Below are positions 11,764 through 24,195 of a stretch of 64,000 nt of DNA, one piece after another. The translations under genes were made by a program, and so were the position numbers. Source of the DNA: Molanna angustata (lineage: Eukaryota; Arthropoda; Insecta; Trichoptera; Molannidae); the NCBI GenBank assembly GCA_963576475.1, contig OY754969.1:30053726-30117725 (forward strand), given 5' to 3'. The stretch's first letter is position 1. Every line of letters starts with the position of its first letter. Below the pieces are notes generated by a model. It saw nothing but the letters and a program-made list of their open reading frames with translations. It searched no databases and was not told where the DNA came from.

Positions 11764-12710
11764 ATTCATTCTAAATTTTACTACCAGGAATATAAATTTT
11801 CTTACGATAGTATATTTTCATGTTAAGATAGACAAACTATTAATGCAGTATGGTGTAGAATTCTAATGTTGTATTTATAATATTTAAATAAAAGCAGATA
11901 AATTTTGTTTTAAAGAACGCGAGAGCATTTTGAAAATTTTGACACTTGATATCATATGAAGAAATTTTTTGTTATTTATGGAAAGCTAATCAGTTCTATG
12001 TTCAAGCTCTTTACATTATAACGTGAAATCAAATTACTGAACTTTTCCATACATAAGAAATTTATCTAATAACATTTTTATTCATACTAAATTTTACTAC
12101 CAGGAATATAAATTTTCTAACGATAGTATATTTTTATGTTAACATAGACAAACTATTAATGCAGTATGGTGTAGAATGCTTATGTTGTATGAAATATTTT
12201 AATAAAAGCAGATAAATTTTTTTTTAAAGAACGCGAGAGCATTTTAACAATTTTGACAAGTGATATCATATGAAGAAATTTTTTGTTATTTTTGGAAAGC
12301 TAATCAGTTCTATGTTCAAGCTCTTTACATTATAACATGAAATCAAATTACTGAACTTTTCCATACATAGAAATTTATCTAATTACATTTTTATTCATAC
12401 TAAATGTTACTACCAGGAATATAAATTTTCTTCCGATAGTATATTTTTATGTTAAGATAGACAAACTATTAATGCAGTATGGTGAAGAATGCTTATGTTG
12501 TATGAAATATTTTAATAAAAGCAGATAAATTTTGTTTCAAAGAGCGTTAGAGCAATTTGACAATTTTGACACGTGATATCATATGAAGAAATTTTATGAT
12601 ATCTATAAAAAGCTAATCAGTTCTAAGTTCAAGCTATTAATATTCTAATATCAATATGAAATCAATGAACTGAACATTGCCAAATATAAAAAAATTCTCT
12701 TGTTACATAT
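11764..12710. repeat. Tandem array of about 314-bp units (three copies)
   Basis: Units start at about 11764, 12080 and 12393 (periods about 316 and 313). Shared landmarks are ACTACCAGGAATATAAATTT, TAATGCAGTATGGTG, CGCGAGAGCATTTT or a variant, TGATATCATATGAAGAAATT and AAAGCTAATCAGTTCTA. The third unit diverges towards its end. There is no coding potential. The array directly follows the LINE tail ending near 11720. Confidence 0.85.
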
Positions 12711-12849
12711 AAGTTTCATACAAAAATCCATTAAATAAAATATAATTTTTGAAACCGTTGAATATTTTTCTTTTAACATTGACCAACTTTGAATACAATT
12801 TTATAAAGATTCTTGGTGTTGTATAAATAGTTGATACCAAACTGAAATA

Positions 12850-13190
12850 TCTCTAATTTCCAGGTCGTGAGAGCATTTTTTCAGTTTTAATAGATGAAAT
12901 CATAAAGAAACATTGAGAAAAAATGAACCGTTGTCTATGGAAAACTAATCAGCTCTAAGTTTATGGACAAACACATGTGATATCAATATGAAGTCAATCG
13001 GACTTATAGTTTGGGCTGCAGAGAGGACACAAAAAAAACAACGTAAATGATGAATTCATAGAGAAGAAATCAAAAGTTGTCTATGGAAAACTAATCAGCT
13101 CTAGGTCTTTGCACTTTACACATATGATGTTAATATGAAGTCGATCGGACTTATAGTTTGGGCTGTAGAGAGGACACAAAAAAGATAAAT
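12850..13190. repeat. Diverged continuation of the tandem array (about 146-bp units)
   Basis: The segment TTGTCTATGGAAAACTAATC with AATATGAAGTC-ATCGGACTTATAGTTTGGGC and AGAGAGGACACAAAAAA occurs twice, offset by about 146 bp. It shares AAAACTAATCAG with the 314-bp units upstream and is probably an older part of the same array. Confidence 0.65.
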
Positions 13191-13204
13191 GGTACGGCGT
13201 ACGG

Positions 13205-14215
13205 CGTACGGCGTATACGCCATACACACAAACACATCATGACGAAACTCATAGTGTGAATTCTCTACATGATACCCATTGAGAAATTGATGTAAAAAAA
13301 ATACGCTTAAATTTTGCGAAATCATGACTCTCCCCTATTCCATAGTGTGGAGAGTAAAAGTATTGTAGAAAGTAATTAAAAGCATATGACACATTTATGA
13401 GTAGTGATTAAATCAAAAACATGTACCTATCCCATCTTGTAATTTTATTACTGTAACTTAAGAAGTGTAATATGTACTTGACCTTTTTGTATGGGAAACT
13501 CACTGAAAGCCTTTATGCTAATGAGATCCCAATTATCGTTATGTAAAACTTTTATGAAAATAAATAAATAAGCTGACTTCTTAATCAAAGATCTTAGATT
13601 ATAAATTCTATGTCAAAGATACTAATTTCTTTGTTGTAGATCTGTCTTGTTCCGGTTAATTTATAGATCTCTAATAAATCATATTAAAGAAATATTTTGC
13701 AGTTGCATTATAATATAAGGTTTCTAGTATAAATCTTTGAACACAGAATAAGAAAATAATGTATTCAAATTATTTTTGTTATATTCTGACATGTCTGTGG
13801 TCTGAGTCAGTATTAGTTGAGTGTTTTGTTTGGTTCAATAGCCAGATAATATAACAATATCGGTAAAATTCAAAACGTTGACCTTAGAAAATGTTGTCAC
13901 GGCAGGAAAGCGTGGGATTGACAAATATATTCTTGCTTCCTGTGGCATTTTTTTCTTCTTCGTTTTTTAAAGATAGTAGGTACCTACCTACCTACCCAAA
14001 GTATTAATTGCTAAAACCTACCTACGCTAAATCAATGATTCTCAATAGACAAATTCAAATAAAATTATGTAATTTTTATCCATTTCTAAGGAATAGTGGA
14101 GATTTATGATTTCACAATTTTTAAGCGTATTTTTTGCATCGATTTCTTAACAGGTGTCATGTAGAGAGTGCATAGTATGAATTTCATCTTGATTTTTGTG
14201 GGTATGGCGTATTAC
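13205..14215. repeat. Inverted repeat pair, about 140-bp arms, about 740-bp spacer
   Basis: The arm at 13205-13345 has TACGGCGTAC repeats, ACTCATAGTGTGAATTC, TACATGATACCC and AAAAATACGCTTAAA. Its reverse complement is recognisable at 14085-14215 (TTTAAGCGTATTTTTTGCAT, TGTCATGTAGAGAG, GTATGGCGTA) at roughly three-quarters identity. It could be the ends of an old transposon or two opposite copies of one repeat. A diverged relative lies near 34940-35040. Confidence 0.55.
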
Positions 14216-14604
14216 GTAATATATTTCTAAATAACTAAAATTACTACAAAACAACACTAGTACAAAAGTGGACAACCGTATTATTTTATTTCACAGTTTA
14301 TTCAATGTTCATCGACAAATAATTGAATCATGTGAAATAAGAAGCAAATGCGTATTTAGTAGTATGTAAGTAAGTAGGTACCTATAGTTATTCAGCTGAT
14401 CGCAATTTTTTTACATATTTCAATGTATATATTTTTTTCCCAATAAGCTAGGTATATCCCTGTTATGTATAAAAAATAGATATATACTCGGTAACTATCA
14501 GATTATTTCACGCTATTTAATATAATATTATTTTTCTATTCTTCTACTTGTATGTATGTATATTTTATTTAGATGTAAAAAATAAATGCATTTTAACAAA
14601 TAAA
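14216..14604. other. AT-rich noncoding stretch
   Basis: No gene or recognised repeat is seen apart from short A/T tracts. Confidence 0.4.
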
Positions 14605-14750
14605 TGCAAACGTAATTTTTTTTATATATGGGATTTGACGTTTGTTGTTTGTTATTGTAGAAACAAATTCTACAACAAACGTCAAATCCCATACAAAAAA
14701 ATAGCGTTTGGCGATATCGTTAAGCGTTTTCAACTTGACTCAGGCCCAAT
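14605..14750. mobile_element. Foldback MITE, left end decayed (relative of 44240-44418)
   Basis: The central palindrome GGGATTTGACGTTTGTTG / CAACAAACGTCAAATCCC is perfect. The right arm continues through ATAGCGTTTGGCGATAT and TTTTCAACTTGACTCAGG. The outer left arm has lost similarity. The core and flanks are the same as the well-preserved element at 44240. Confidence 0.8.
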
Positions 14751-17700
14751 ATCTTAAAAAAAACTTTTCCTTTATATATCAAAAAATGTTTATTATAAAT
14801 ATGAAAGTAAATTGAAAAGCGTGAAATTTCTTAATTAATAATCCACCGTACTTATTATCATATAATTTCAGAACTAAGATTTTTTCGTGAAGAAAATATA
14901 TTATAATTTTTGCACTTGAATTCCTACAGTAATCTGTACCAAGAAATATATAATTTTCAGTATTAATAATATAAAAATGCAATATGTCAACTTTAATTTA
15001 TTTTATAAAATTCGGTACAAAGTATAAAACCAACTTAATAAGTCATATTTGTAAATATTATCATATTATTTTCTGCGGTATTACAAACAAAAATTTTCCT
15101 CATATTGTTAATAATTCATAGTACAGAGTACCATATTATAATTTTTCAGGTACCTACAAGCACGTATGTAATTCGAAATGGGTCAATGTTATTGAATATA
15201 GTAAAATATAAACAATGACAAATATTAAAAGGAAAAACATCTGAATTATATATAAAACTATAAAGGATCATAATGCTATATAGTGGGATAATTATATTTA
15301 TTTTAAATATTTAAAAATTGTCCTAATCTAATTGTCCTACATTTTTAAAGAATTTTTTCTTAACTATTTCACACATCATTCGCACAATTGTCTCACCATA
15401 ATATTATGTAACCATTCCTAATGTATCTTAATATACTACAATAACTTTAGCGACAACCTGTAATTAGCTTTATTATTGATCAAATCATATTTATTTTATA
15501 TAATTTATTATATGCTGGATGTTGTCCTCTAAATAGATAAATAAACTAGATTTCTTCTTTCCAATTCCCTATTTCATTTTATTACTAGGGACTCTTTTGG
15601 TGTACGATTCATTTTCTTTTGTTTTTGTGGACACTCTTACTTTTGTGTAATTATAATCTAGTGAATTGTTTTTTTTTTAATATAATATCTTTACAACAGC
15701 TTGGTGAAATAAAACAACAGCCTGTTTATGTAAGTAAAATAAAATATCTATCTAAAAAGTAACCACATATTGACATGATTTTCCATACTCTCCTACTTAA
15801 GTAAATTTAATTGACTTTTAATTAGGATATCTGCACTGAACATACATAAATGTACTATCAATATAATTATCTCACTTATATAAACTGTATAATTAGATAT
15901 ACATATTATCGAATGCGTATTATATATTTCTAATCATCTCTTGAAAAATGTACATAATATATTTATAACGTCACAATATTTAATGATATATTTTATATTA
16001 TGTATGATAATTGTTTTTTGTTCTCTGCAGTTATAAAAAAGTTAATAGGGTTGAAGAGAATATATTATATTATCCAATAAGTTTGTGAAAAAAAATGTAT
16101 GATCTCGTCAAATTATTAAATGACTTTTCTCTTTTTTGTACTCTCTGTCATTTTTTTGTTATTAATTTTCAAAATGGGATTATGACACAGCGCTCAGTGA
16201 GTAAGGATAGTAATTAAAAACATCTATACAGCCTTCATTGTTTTACTCACTATAATATTATAGCAAGCATTTTTGTTTGGTTATAGAAGCAAGTCGCATC
16301 TAAATTTAAGACGTTATTTTGTTATAATTTATTGCGAATTAGTACTTAATCTACATTAACCAACTTAAATGATATTCTCAAGTTAATTTTGTCATAGATC
16401 TAGGTGAAATCAAGAAACACCACAAATTGCACAAATAACGAAGAGAGATTCGCGGAAGGTTATGAAACGAAAGGTATGTTTCAGAATTAACAGTTGCTAC
16501 ACAGTTGCAAAGATGTGAACACTGATCTTTAGATTTGGATATGTTAGAGGTCATCCTTTCGGAACAGCATGCGGGTTTTATAAAAATCTGAAGATTTCAT
16601 TGATATGTACATAGAGTTGAACGAAAGAAAACAAACTTTTATTTTAGTAAACATAAACATACACAGCAGCAAAAAGTGTAGTGGTATCCTATATAATTTT
16701 TAATAACCATTTCATATCAGAAGAGACTAATTGACTGAAAAATTTCATAACAGTGTAATGTATAGCTGTTTGCCTACAACATTTTATAAATAAATAAATT
16801 ATTATCTATTTACATACTTCAAAGACAAATTTCTTCACCACTAGAACATTAATAATAGATTATTTATATAGCGCCGCTAAATGATTTAGGATCATTCCAA
16901 GGGCGTTTATATTCTGTCTTATGTTGCTCTTCGAAACAAAGCTGTTTTAGTCCTTTAGAGAAAGTGTTCATCCTTTGTGTGTGCACTGCGGAAATCTTAG
17001 TTCAACTAACACGTTAACAATTCAACAGAAAGCGGAGACGCTCCAAGCTTGGCAAAATTTATAAAGCTTCTTTGATCACAATCAACTAATATTTCTATTC
17101 ACATTACATGAAGAATAATTTCTCAATCAATTTCTCCTCTGCTGGGAATCCTGGAGTGAATAAGATTAAAACTTATTACTTCTGTAGCATATGACTATAG
17201 GCTCTAAAATCATACTGCTGTCTTTCCAAGATTTGAATCAATGATTTTTTCATAAGTTTAATTAGATCACAATACTGTAAGTAGGTATATACATACTTAT
17301 ATTATTCTTAAAATACTTTAGACTTTTCATTAGCAAGTTGTATGTTATGTCCATAAACATATGTAGACTACCAGAGTACCTTGGTCAACAAATAGTATGA
17401 GATATAAAGCCTCGTGGTTAATCGTTTGTTCCACCAACGGAGTGGCTTTGTGCAAACCAAGAAGACTATTTTTTTACTTTTGTTTTAGATGGGTTTGCGC
17501 AAGAGAGATAACGAACACTACCAAGTCGAGATGCGCATGCGCAACAACATCTAAATGCCAGCGTTGCAAAGGCCGTAACTTTGGTGTTGGCACATTGATT
17601 GATTAATAAACACTTCCTATTTCGGAAGACAGCATGATTGTCATCATCGGGTCGTGTTGAAACACGTTGCTGTTGTATTATTCCGACGATGTATGATTGA

Positions 17701-18304
17701 ATCTAATGATCACTCAGATTATTATGAATATCAAGTCGGTCAGATAACTAGCCACTTACCTACTAAAGATAGTACTTCGTATTTGATGCACAGACTAATA
17801 AAACAATGTATGGACTGACCAGCGTTCGATTACAATAGGTAGGTATAGATGAATGGCAGAAATAGACATCACAGAATTGTGATCACAGAATTACAGAATT
17901 CTACTTGACAACAATATAAAATTTAAACACACAAACATTTTCCATGACTCCTTAGAATCTTACCGTAAATAAATAAAGATATTTTTCAACCCAGTTCCCT
18001 AACTTCCAACAAGTCCAATTAATTCCAACACACCAATTATCCCTCCTTTATCTCATCTTATTTTCAATATGCATTGTTTTTTATCACTCCCTTTTTTCTC
18101 TTATAATTATTGTTATTCTTCTTCCTACTGCTCAGCATACTTCTTTAAAAAAAATATTTCATTATTTTTTTTAATTAGAATAAAACACAATTTTCAAAGC
18201 TGCAGTTTTCTGAATAAAAATATTGATTTCAAAAATATAATGAAACCCTATCACTGGTTACAGTAGTAAAAGCTACCAATAAAACAATGCATCTTGAAAT
18301 AATT
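14751..18304. other. Long AT-rich stretch without recognised genes
   Basis: Both strands were read. Only short chance frames occur. An A-rich tail at about 15525-15542 suggests an old retroposon end. The 17397-17606 frame has no motif I recognise and overlaps a slightly more GC-rich patch (17400-17600). No tRNA, MITE or LINE signature was found. Confidence 0.4.
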
Positions 18305-18391
18305 CTAAGAAAAAATGTATGAAAAATGTAAGGTCCCGTATTGCGAAAATACTGCTTACGGGACCTCAACTTTTTCTACATTATTCTTAAA
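18305..18391. repeat. Small foldback element
   Basis: AAGGTCCCGTA (from about 18330) and TACGGGACCT (18357-18366) form the core stem. Outer arms of AAGAAAAAATGTATG-type sequence are imperfectly complementary. The size of about 87 bp fits a tiny MITE. Confidence 0.5.
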
Positions 18392-19086
18392 TGACTCCTG
18401 TAATACGCCCCTTAATGTGTTTGAATTCATAAAAGAAATATGTAATGAAACTTGTAAATTAAAAAAAAATGTATTAATTGCAGTACCATGTACATTGTAC
18501 ATATATATAAATAAATATTATACAGGGTGACTTTTACTTCCTATCGTCTTGTCTGGCCGCCAACCGGTTCACGAAAGTAGGTCATCTCTTTTTGTTCTAT
18601 CGCGTCTCGCCATAACGAGAGTGAGAGAGTAGGATGGTGTTACGTCATCTTACACAATACACCCAGAGGCTATGCGATAATATCTGCATACCTATAATAC
18701 CTATTATGCCAATATATTCATTCATTCATATATACCGTTATGCTTGTTTGGATTTGTTTACACAAATTATGAAATAAGCGTAATAGAATTTTACATGCAG
18801 TTTTAGTTTAGTATGTTTCATTGTACCTAATCCATACGAGTGGAAAAATAGATGCATGACTGTACATAGTATTTATTGTTACATTACAGTGTATAGTTAA
18901 CGCCAAACTACTAGATTTTTTTCGGCGTAGAGGGGGTGATCAAATTTATCCTTTGCGCATAAAATTATCGTATAATAACATGAGCCAGACTTCCGGGTAC
19001 GCAGAGCGCAATTTTTTTTAATTTTTGCTTGGTGAAATGGCTCAAGATATTTGGCGACAAATATACCTAACTATGTACATATATAT

Positions 19087-19165
19087 GGGTTGATGACAGA
19101 ACGGTTGTTAGTGCACTGGGTGAGCAATCTAGCGGAAGCGGGTTCGAATCATTTTTGACCGATTT
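19087..19165 (+). mobile_element. Degenerate tRNA-like SINE head
   Basis: GATGACAGAACGGTTGTTAG resembles a pol III A box and GGGTTCGAATCA a B box, spaced as in a tRNA. It ends TTTGACCGATT, echoing the GACCGA end of the SINEs at 43378 and 39150. The body is not recognisable. Confidence 0.45.
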
Positions 19166-19799
19166 TCAACAACTTCAAACCAATAATTGGGTAATTATAT
19201 TTTCACAATAAAACATGTATTTCTGGGGCAGTGTATTTGAAATTAAAAATGCATTTTTTTCTATTTTTGTATAATAAGTTCCCATATAATAAACTTCCTC
19301 ATGTTTTACGTCTCACTATATAGAGTGTTCAGGATTTTCCTGTCATTACATATACAAATATCAAGTTGAAAAAATCTTTAAAATTTAATTATTACCTCAC
19401 GCAAAAGATAAAAAAGGTTTGTCTATAATATTGCATGTTTAAAATGAATATCGAGGCAACCACCCACTCAGTGAAGACGTCCTCCTTTCTCAGTTGATTC
19501 AAAGCCTTTCGGAAGTAAAAGGACCGGTCTATCTTGTGCTGTGGCACTTCTTGGTGTGTCGAAGTCAAACGTTGCTTCATTTGACCCATTTGTTAATAGG
19601 TATCTTTCACATTGGAGTTAACACCGCAGTATGCCACAGTATCATAAGAACGATGTTGCATCATTTATTACCTCGGCTGAAAAAGATACGACTCTACAGA
19701 CGTACGTAAAACATTGTCAAATGGAAAATAATTAGATATTCATTGGATCATCAAATGGTCGTTTAAATAATTGTTATGAGATAAATAAAAACTTAATAA

Positions 19800-20849
19800 T
19801 CCAACTGTCGATTTGTTCAGGAGAACTTTGTTCTCTTAACATATCGACAATGTATCAAGCCAGAATACGCGAGAATTGTATGGAGAGGTCTACTTTTTTC
19901 ATGGATTTTCCAACTTTGAAGTCAAAAAACACCAACTTAGAGGCTTCGCAGCATATATGTTCCATACACGGATTTACTCAGAATTCGGAGTAGAACATTT
20001 CGTGTGTCTGTGTGTGTGTGTGTCTGTGTGTGTGTCTGTGTGTGTGTCTGTGTGTCTGTGTGTGTGTGTGTCTGTGTGTCCGTCCCCCCCTTATAACTTT
20101 TGATCCGCTCAATTTACAGAGCCTAAAATTTCAGAATATATAAACAGTTACAGGCCTACAAAACTTTTATGCTCGGAATTTTGAATTTTTGTTTCAGTCA
20201 GGGGTTATCAACTTTTGAATTTTTATTTTATTTTTCCATATATCTCAGAAACCATAAACGGTAGAACGCTGAAAATTGGTACAAACATAGACAAATACAA
20301 AATCTCAAATTAGTTTTTTCAAAAAAATTCCAGGGTTTCTCAAACATTTTTTATTAAGAAAAATATTTTTTTTATGATAAATTTATGAGTTTAACTGCCT
20401 ATATTTCCAAAACTTTTACAATTATCGAAAAAAGCCGAAACACCCCAACTAGATAATTTAATTTTCTATAAAAAATATTAACATTGTAGTAGAAGATCTC
20501 AATTTTTTTTTAACAATTTTTTTAAAAATTGAATTTAGTGACGACATCGCTTCATACATTTTGTATGGCAGTCGCCTATACACAATATGTAAGAAGACTT
20601 AATAGTTTGTTACTTCATCTCCAAACATACATACATACCATCATGCAATTTGCATATTCTGGGTAGGAAAAAGGATCTTCTTCCATACTATCCTATCTTG
20701 ACATACATACCTACATATGTTGTATAGAAAACAAAATATCTGAAAATATTCAATAATTTGTATCTATGGGTTTATAGTTTGGTACATATTCTTCAACTAT
20801 ACATACTATCGCTATCGACAGTTGGATCTCATGTATTACATGCAACTAG
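19800..20849 (+). mobile_element. Helitron copy 1 of tandem array
   Basis: The 5' terminus is TCCAACTGTCGAT, preceded by A at 19799, with a 5' hairpin of TGTCGAT...ATCGACA enclosing GGAGAAC/GTTCTC. The core has a GTGTCT-type microsatellite (about 20004-20080). Near the 3' end the subterminal repeat ATCGACAGTTGGA is followed by the CATGT-ATT-ACATG hairpin and CTAG at 20846-20849. Subterminal repeats, a microsatellite core and a 3' hairpin fit the non-autonomous Helitron/HINE design known from insects. There is no coding sequence. Confidence 0.88.
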
Positions 20850-21895
20850 TCCAACTGTCGATTTGTTCAGGAGAACTTTGTTCTCTTAACATATCGACAA
20901 TGTATCAAGCCAGAATACGCGAGAATTGTATGGAGAGGTCTACTTTTTTCATGGCTTTTCCAACTTTGAAGTCAAAAAACACCAACTTAGAGGCTTCGCA
21001 GCATATATGTTTCATACACGGATTTACTCAGAATTCGGAGTAGAACATTTCGTGTGTCTGTGTGTGTGTGTGTCTGTGTGTCTGTGTGTGTGTCTGTGTG
21101 TCTGTGTGTGTGTGTGTCTGTGTGTCCGTCCCCCCCTTATAACTTTTGATCCACTCAATTTACAGAGCCTAAAATTTCAGAATATATAAACAGTTACAGG
21201 CCTACAAAAATTTTATACTCGGAATTTTGAATTTTTGTTTCAGTCAGGGGTTATCAACTTTTGAATTTTTATTTTATTTTTCCATATATCTCAGAAACCA
21301 TAAACGCTAGAACGCTGAAAATTGGTACAAACATAGACAAATACAAAATCTCAAATTATTTTTTTCAAAAAAATTCCAGGGTTTCTCAAACATTTTTTAT
21401 TAAGAAAAATATTTTTTTTATGATAAATTTATGAGTTTAACTGCCTATATTTCCAAAACTTTTACAATTATCGAAAAAAGCCGAAACACCCCAACTAGAT
21501 AATTTAATTTTCTATAAAAAATATTAACATTGTAGTAGAAGATCTCAATTTTTTTTTAACAATTTTTTTAAAAATTGAATTTAGTGACGACATCGCTTCA
21601 TACATTTTGTATGGCAGTCGCCTATACACAATATGTAAGAAGACTTAATAGTTTGTTACTTCATCTCCAAACATACATACATACCATCATGCAATTTGCA
21701 TATTCTGGGTAGGAAAAAGGATCTTCCTCCATACTATCCTATCTTGACATACATACCTACATATGTTGTATAGAAAACAAAATATCTGAAAATATTCAAT
21801 AATTTGTATCTATGGGTTTATAGTTTGGTACATATTCTTCAACTATACATACTATCGCTATCGACAGTTGGATCTCATGTGTTACATGCAACTAG
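20850..21895 (+). mobile_element. Helitron copy 2 of tandem array
   Basis: Its TC start abuts copy 1's CTAG with no spacer. It is nearly identical to copy 1 along its length, including the flank of the microsatellite and the GGAATTTTGAATTTTTG block. The 3' hairpin reads CATGT-GTT-ACATG and it ends in CTAG at 21892-21895. Confidence 0.88.
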
Positions 21896-21899
21896 TTTA

Positions 21900-22945
21900 T
21901 CCAACTGTCGATTTGTTCAGGAGAACTTTGTTCTCTTAACATATCGACAATGTATCAAGCCAGAATACGCGAGAATTGTATGGAGAGGTCTACTTTTTTC
22001 ACGGCTTTTCCAACTTTGAAGTCAAAAAACACCAACTTAGAGGCTTCGCAGCATATATGTTCCATACACGGATTTACTCAGAATTCGGAGTAGAACATTT
22101 CGTGTGTCTGTGTGTGTGTGTGTCTGTGTGTCTGTGTGTGTGTCTGTGTGTCTGTGTGTGTGTGTGTCTGTGTGTCCGTCCCCCCCTTATAACTTTTGAT
22201 CCGCTCAATTTACAGAGCCTAAAATTTCATAATATATAAACAGTTACAGGCCTACAAAACTTTTATACTCGGAATTTTAAATTTTTGTTTCAGTCAGGGG
22301 TTATCAACTTTTGAATTTTTATTTTATTTTTCCATATATCTCAGAAACCATAAACGCTAGAACGCTGAAAATTGGTACAAACATAGACAAATACAAAATC
22401 TCAAATGAGTTTTTTCAAAAAAATTCCAGGGTTTCTCAAACATTTTTTATTAAGAAAAATATTTTTTTTATGATAAATTTATGAGTTTAACTGCCTATAT
22501 TTCCAAAACTTTTACAATTATCGAAAAAAGCCGAAACACCCCAACTAGATAATTTAATTTTCTATAAAAAATATTAACATTGTAGCAGAAGATCTCAATT
22601 TTTTTTTAACAATTTTTTTAAAAATTGAATTTAGTGACGACATCGCTTCATACATTTTGTATGGCAGTCGCCTATACACAATATGTAAGAAGACTTAATA
22701 GTTTGATATTTCATCTCCAAACATACATACATACCATCATGCTATTTGCATATTCTGGGTAGGAAAAAGGATCTTCCTCCATACTATCCTATCTTGACAT
22801 ACATACCTACATATGTTCTATAAAAAACAAAATATCTGAAAATATTCAATAATTTGTATCTATGGGTTTATAGTTTGGTACATATTCTTCAACTATACAT
22901 ACTATCGCTATCGACAGTTGGATCTCATGTGTTACATGCAACTAG
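21900..22945 (+). mobile_element. Helitron copy 3 of tandem array
   Basis: A 4-base spacer TTTA separates it from copy 2. It has the same 5' hairpin, microsatellite and 3' hairpin, ends CTAG at 22942-22945, and is followed by T. Small differences (for example CACGGCTTTTCC against CATGGCTTTTCC) show the copies are not assembly duplicates of exactly one sequence. Confidence 0.88.
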
Positions 22946-23850
22946 TTCATAATAAACACTCCAAATAATCAGTCGATTTCAAATGGTACATAATACATAG
23001 GTAGGTAGCTACGTTAATAGTCTTAAAATTACCTCTCTGAATTCTTACCGCACTTTAGTAACTTTAGTTGCGTGTTAGTTGCACGCAAGATGTTGTAGTG
23101 TTTGGACATATTGTAGCCAAAATGTCTTCTTGTGTTATAAACACGTGTATAAATTACACTAGAACGGCACCGACCAGATATATTATTAATTTCATGCTGC
23201 AATTATGATTACACGGGATTATGTTGTATTATCTCTTTCTCACTACCTACTGTATTCCATCATTCCGTGCTCTTTCTTGGTGATGTTGTAAGAATTCCTT
23301 GAACTATACCATTTTTTTTAAAGCGTTTTATTCTCATACATAACGTGTCTATAAATAAAATGTCATTGGTTGATGAGGTAAAGAATTATTGGGGTATAAT
23401 ATGCGAATTGAAAAGTTTGATGATTTTCTTACGAATTCCACCATTAGATCTTGACAATTCATTTATACGGAACCTTCCCTGATATATCCTCTTTTTAACA
23501 AAAAAATCATTGAAATTGGACTACGTGGTAAAGAATTATCGCTGAAAACAGTAACGAGTACAAACAAAATTCATGACGTATATTGATAACCTCTAACCTT
23601 TTTTTAAGTCTGTCTTAAAATGGAATATCCTGGAAATTTCACTGTGATTTTGGCACAACGTTTATCAAAAATAAAATTTACAAAAAAAAAATAACAAATG
23701 TTCGTCGTAGGTATTCCACAAAAAATATTAAATTAATATCAATTTCTTGGTGACATAAATACCAGCGGTCGTATTGTATTATTGCAGTAAACATGAATTT
23801 TCTTCAATATTTTTTTAAAGAATGACTTTGTCCTCGTAACAAGTAGGTCT
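22946..23850. other. Noncoding stretch
   Basis: No coding similarity was recognised. It is AT-rich with no clear repeat structure. Confidence 0.4.
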
Positions 23851-23851
23851 T

Positions 23852-24020
23852 GTCGGCCTTCGTGGCTCAGTTGGTTAGGTATCTGACTGCTGACCCAAAG
23901 GTCCCGGGTTCGATTCCCGGTGGAGACATAGTTTTTAATTGTGTTTTCAGACTGCATCTGTGAGACGATTAATATCGTAAGTCTCCAGAATGTGGCAACT
24001 TGTTATTGGGTGCGTGTTAA
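23852..24020 (+). mobile_element. tRNA-derived SINE
   Basis: The pol III A box TGGCTCAGTTGG (23863-23874) and B box GGTTCGATTCC (23907-23917) lie in a tRNA-like head ending CCCGGTGGAGACA. A non-tRNA body follows, to about 24020 (GTCTCCAGAATGTGGCAAC). The head differs from the SINE family at 43378, so it is a second family. A true tRNA gene is unlikely because the acceptor ends do not pair well. Confidence 0.7.
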
Positions 24021-24039
24021 ATTAATATTTCACATAGTA

Positions 24040-24195
24040 CATTTCCATCTTCATACATTCCCAAAATTAAGCAAATGCTTGCGCTATAGGTGAAAGATAT
24101 CAGTCGTGACAGGATTCAAACTTGCAACCACTGGATAATCTGTTGATAAACTGGATAATAAGGTAATCCAGCGCTCTCATCGCCCTGTCCCCACA
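24040..24195 (-). mobile_element. tRNA-derived SINE, family of 43378
   Basis: Read on the minus strand it has GCGATGAGAGCGCTGGATTA, a B box CAAGTTTGAATCC, then a body with AGCGCAAGCATTTGCTTAA shared with the copies at 39150, 43378 and 47028. The anticodon-region segment CTGGATAAT is duplicated, lengthening the head. Confidence 0.72.

Noticed and set aside
19876..22239. Small proteins repeated every 1050 bp
   Set aside because: They are chance frames through the Helitron 5' region and its GTGTCT microsatellite.
23852..23930. Functional tRNA gene at the SINE head
   Set aside because: A and B boxes are good, but the acceptor ends do not pair convincingly and a non-tRNA body follows. A SINE explains it better.
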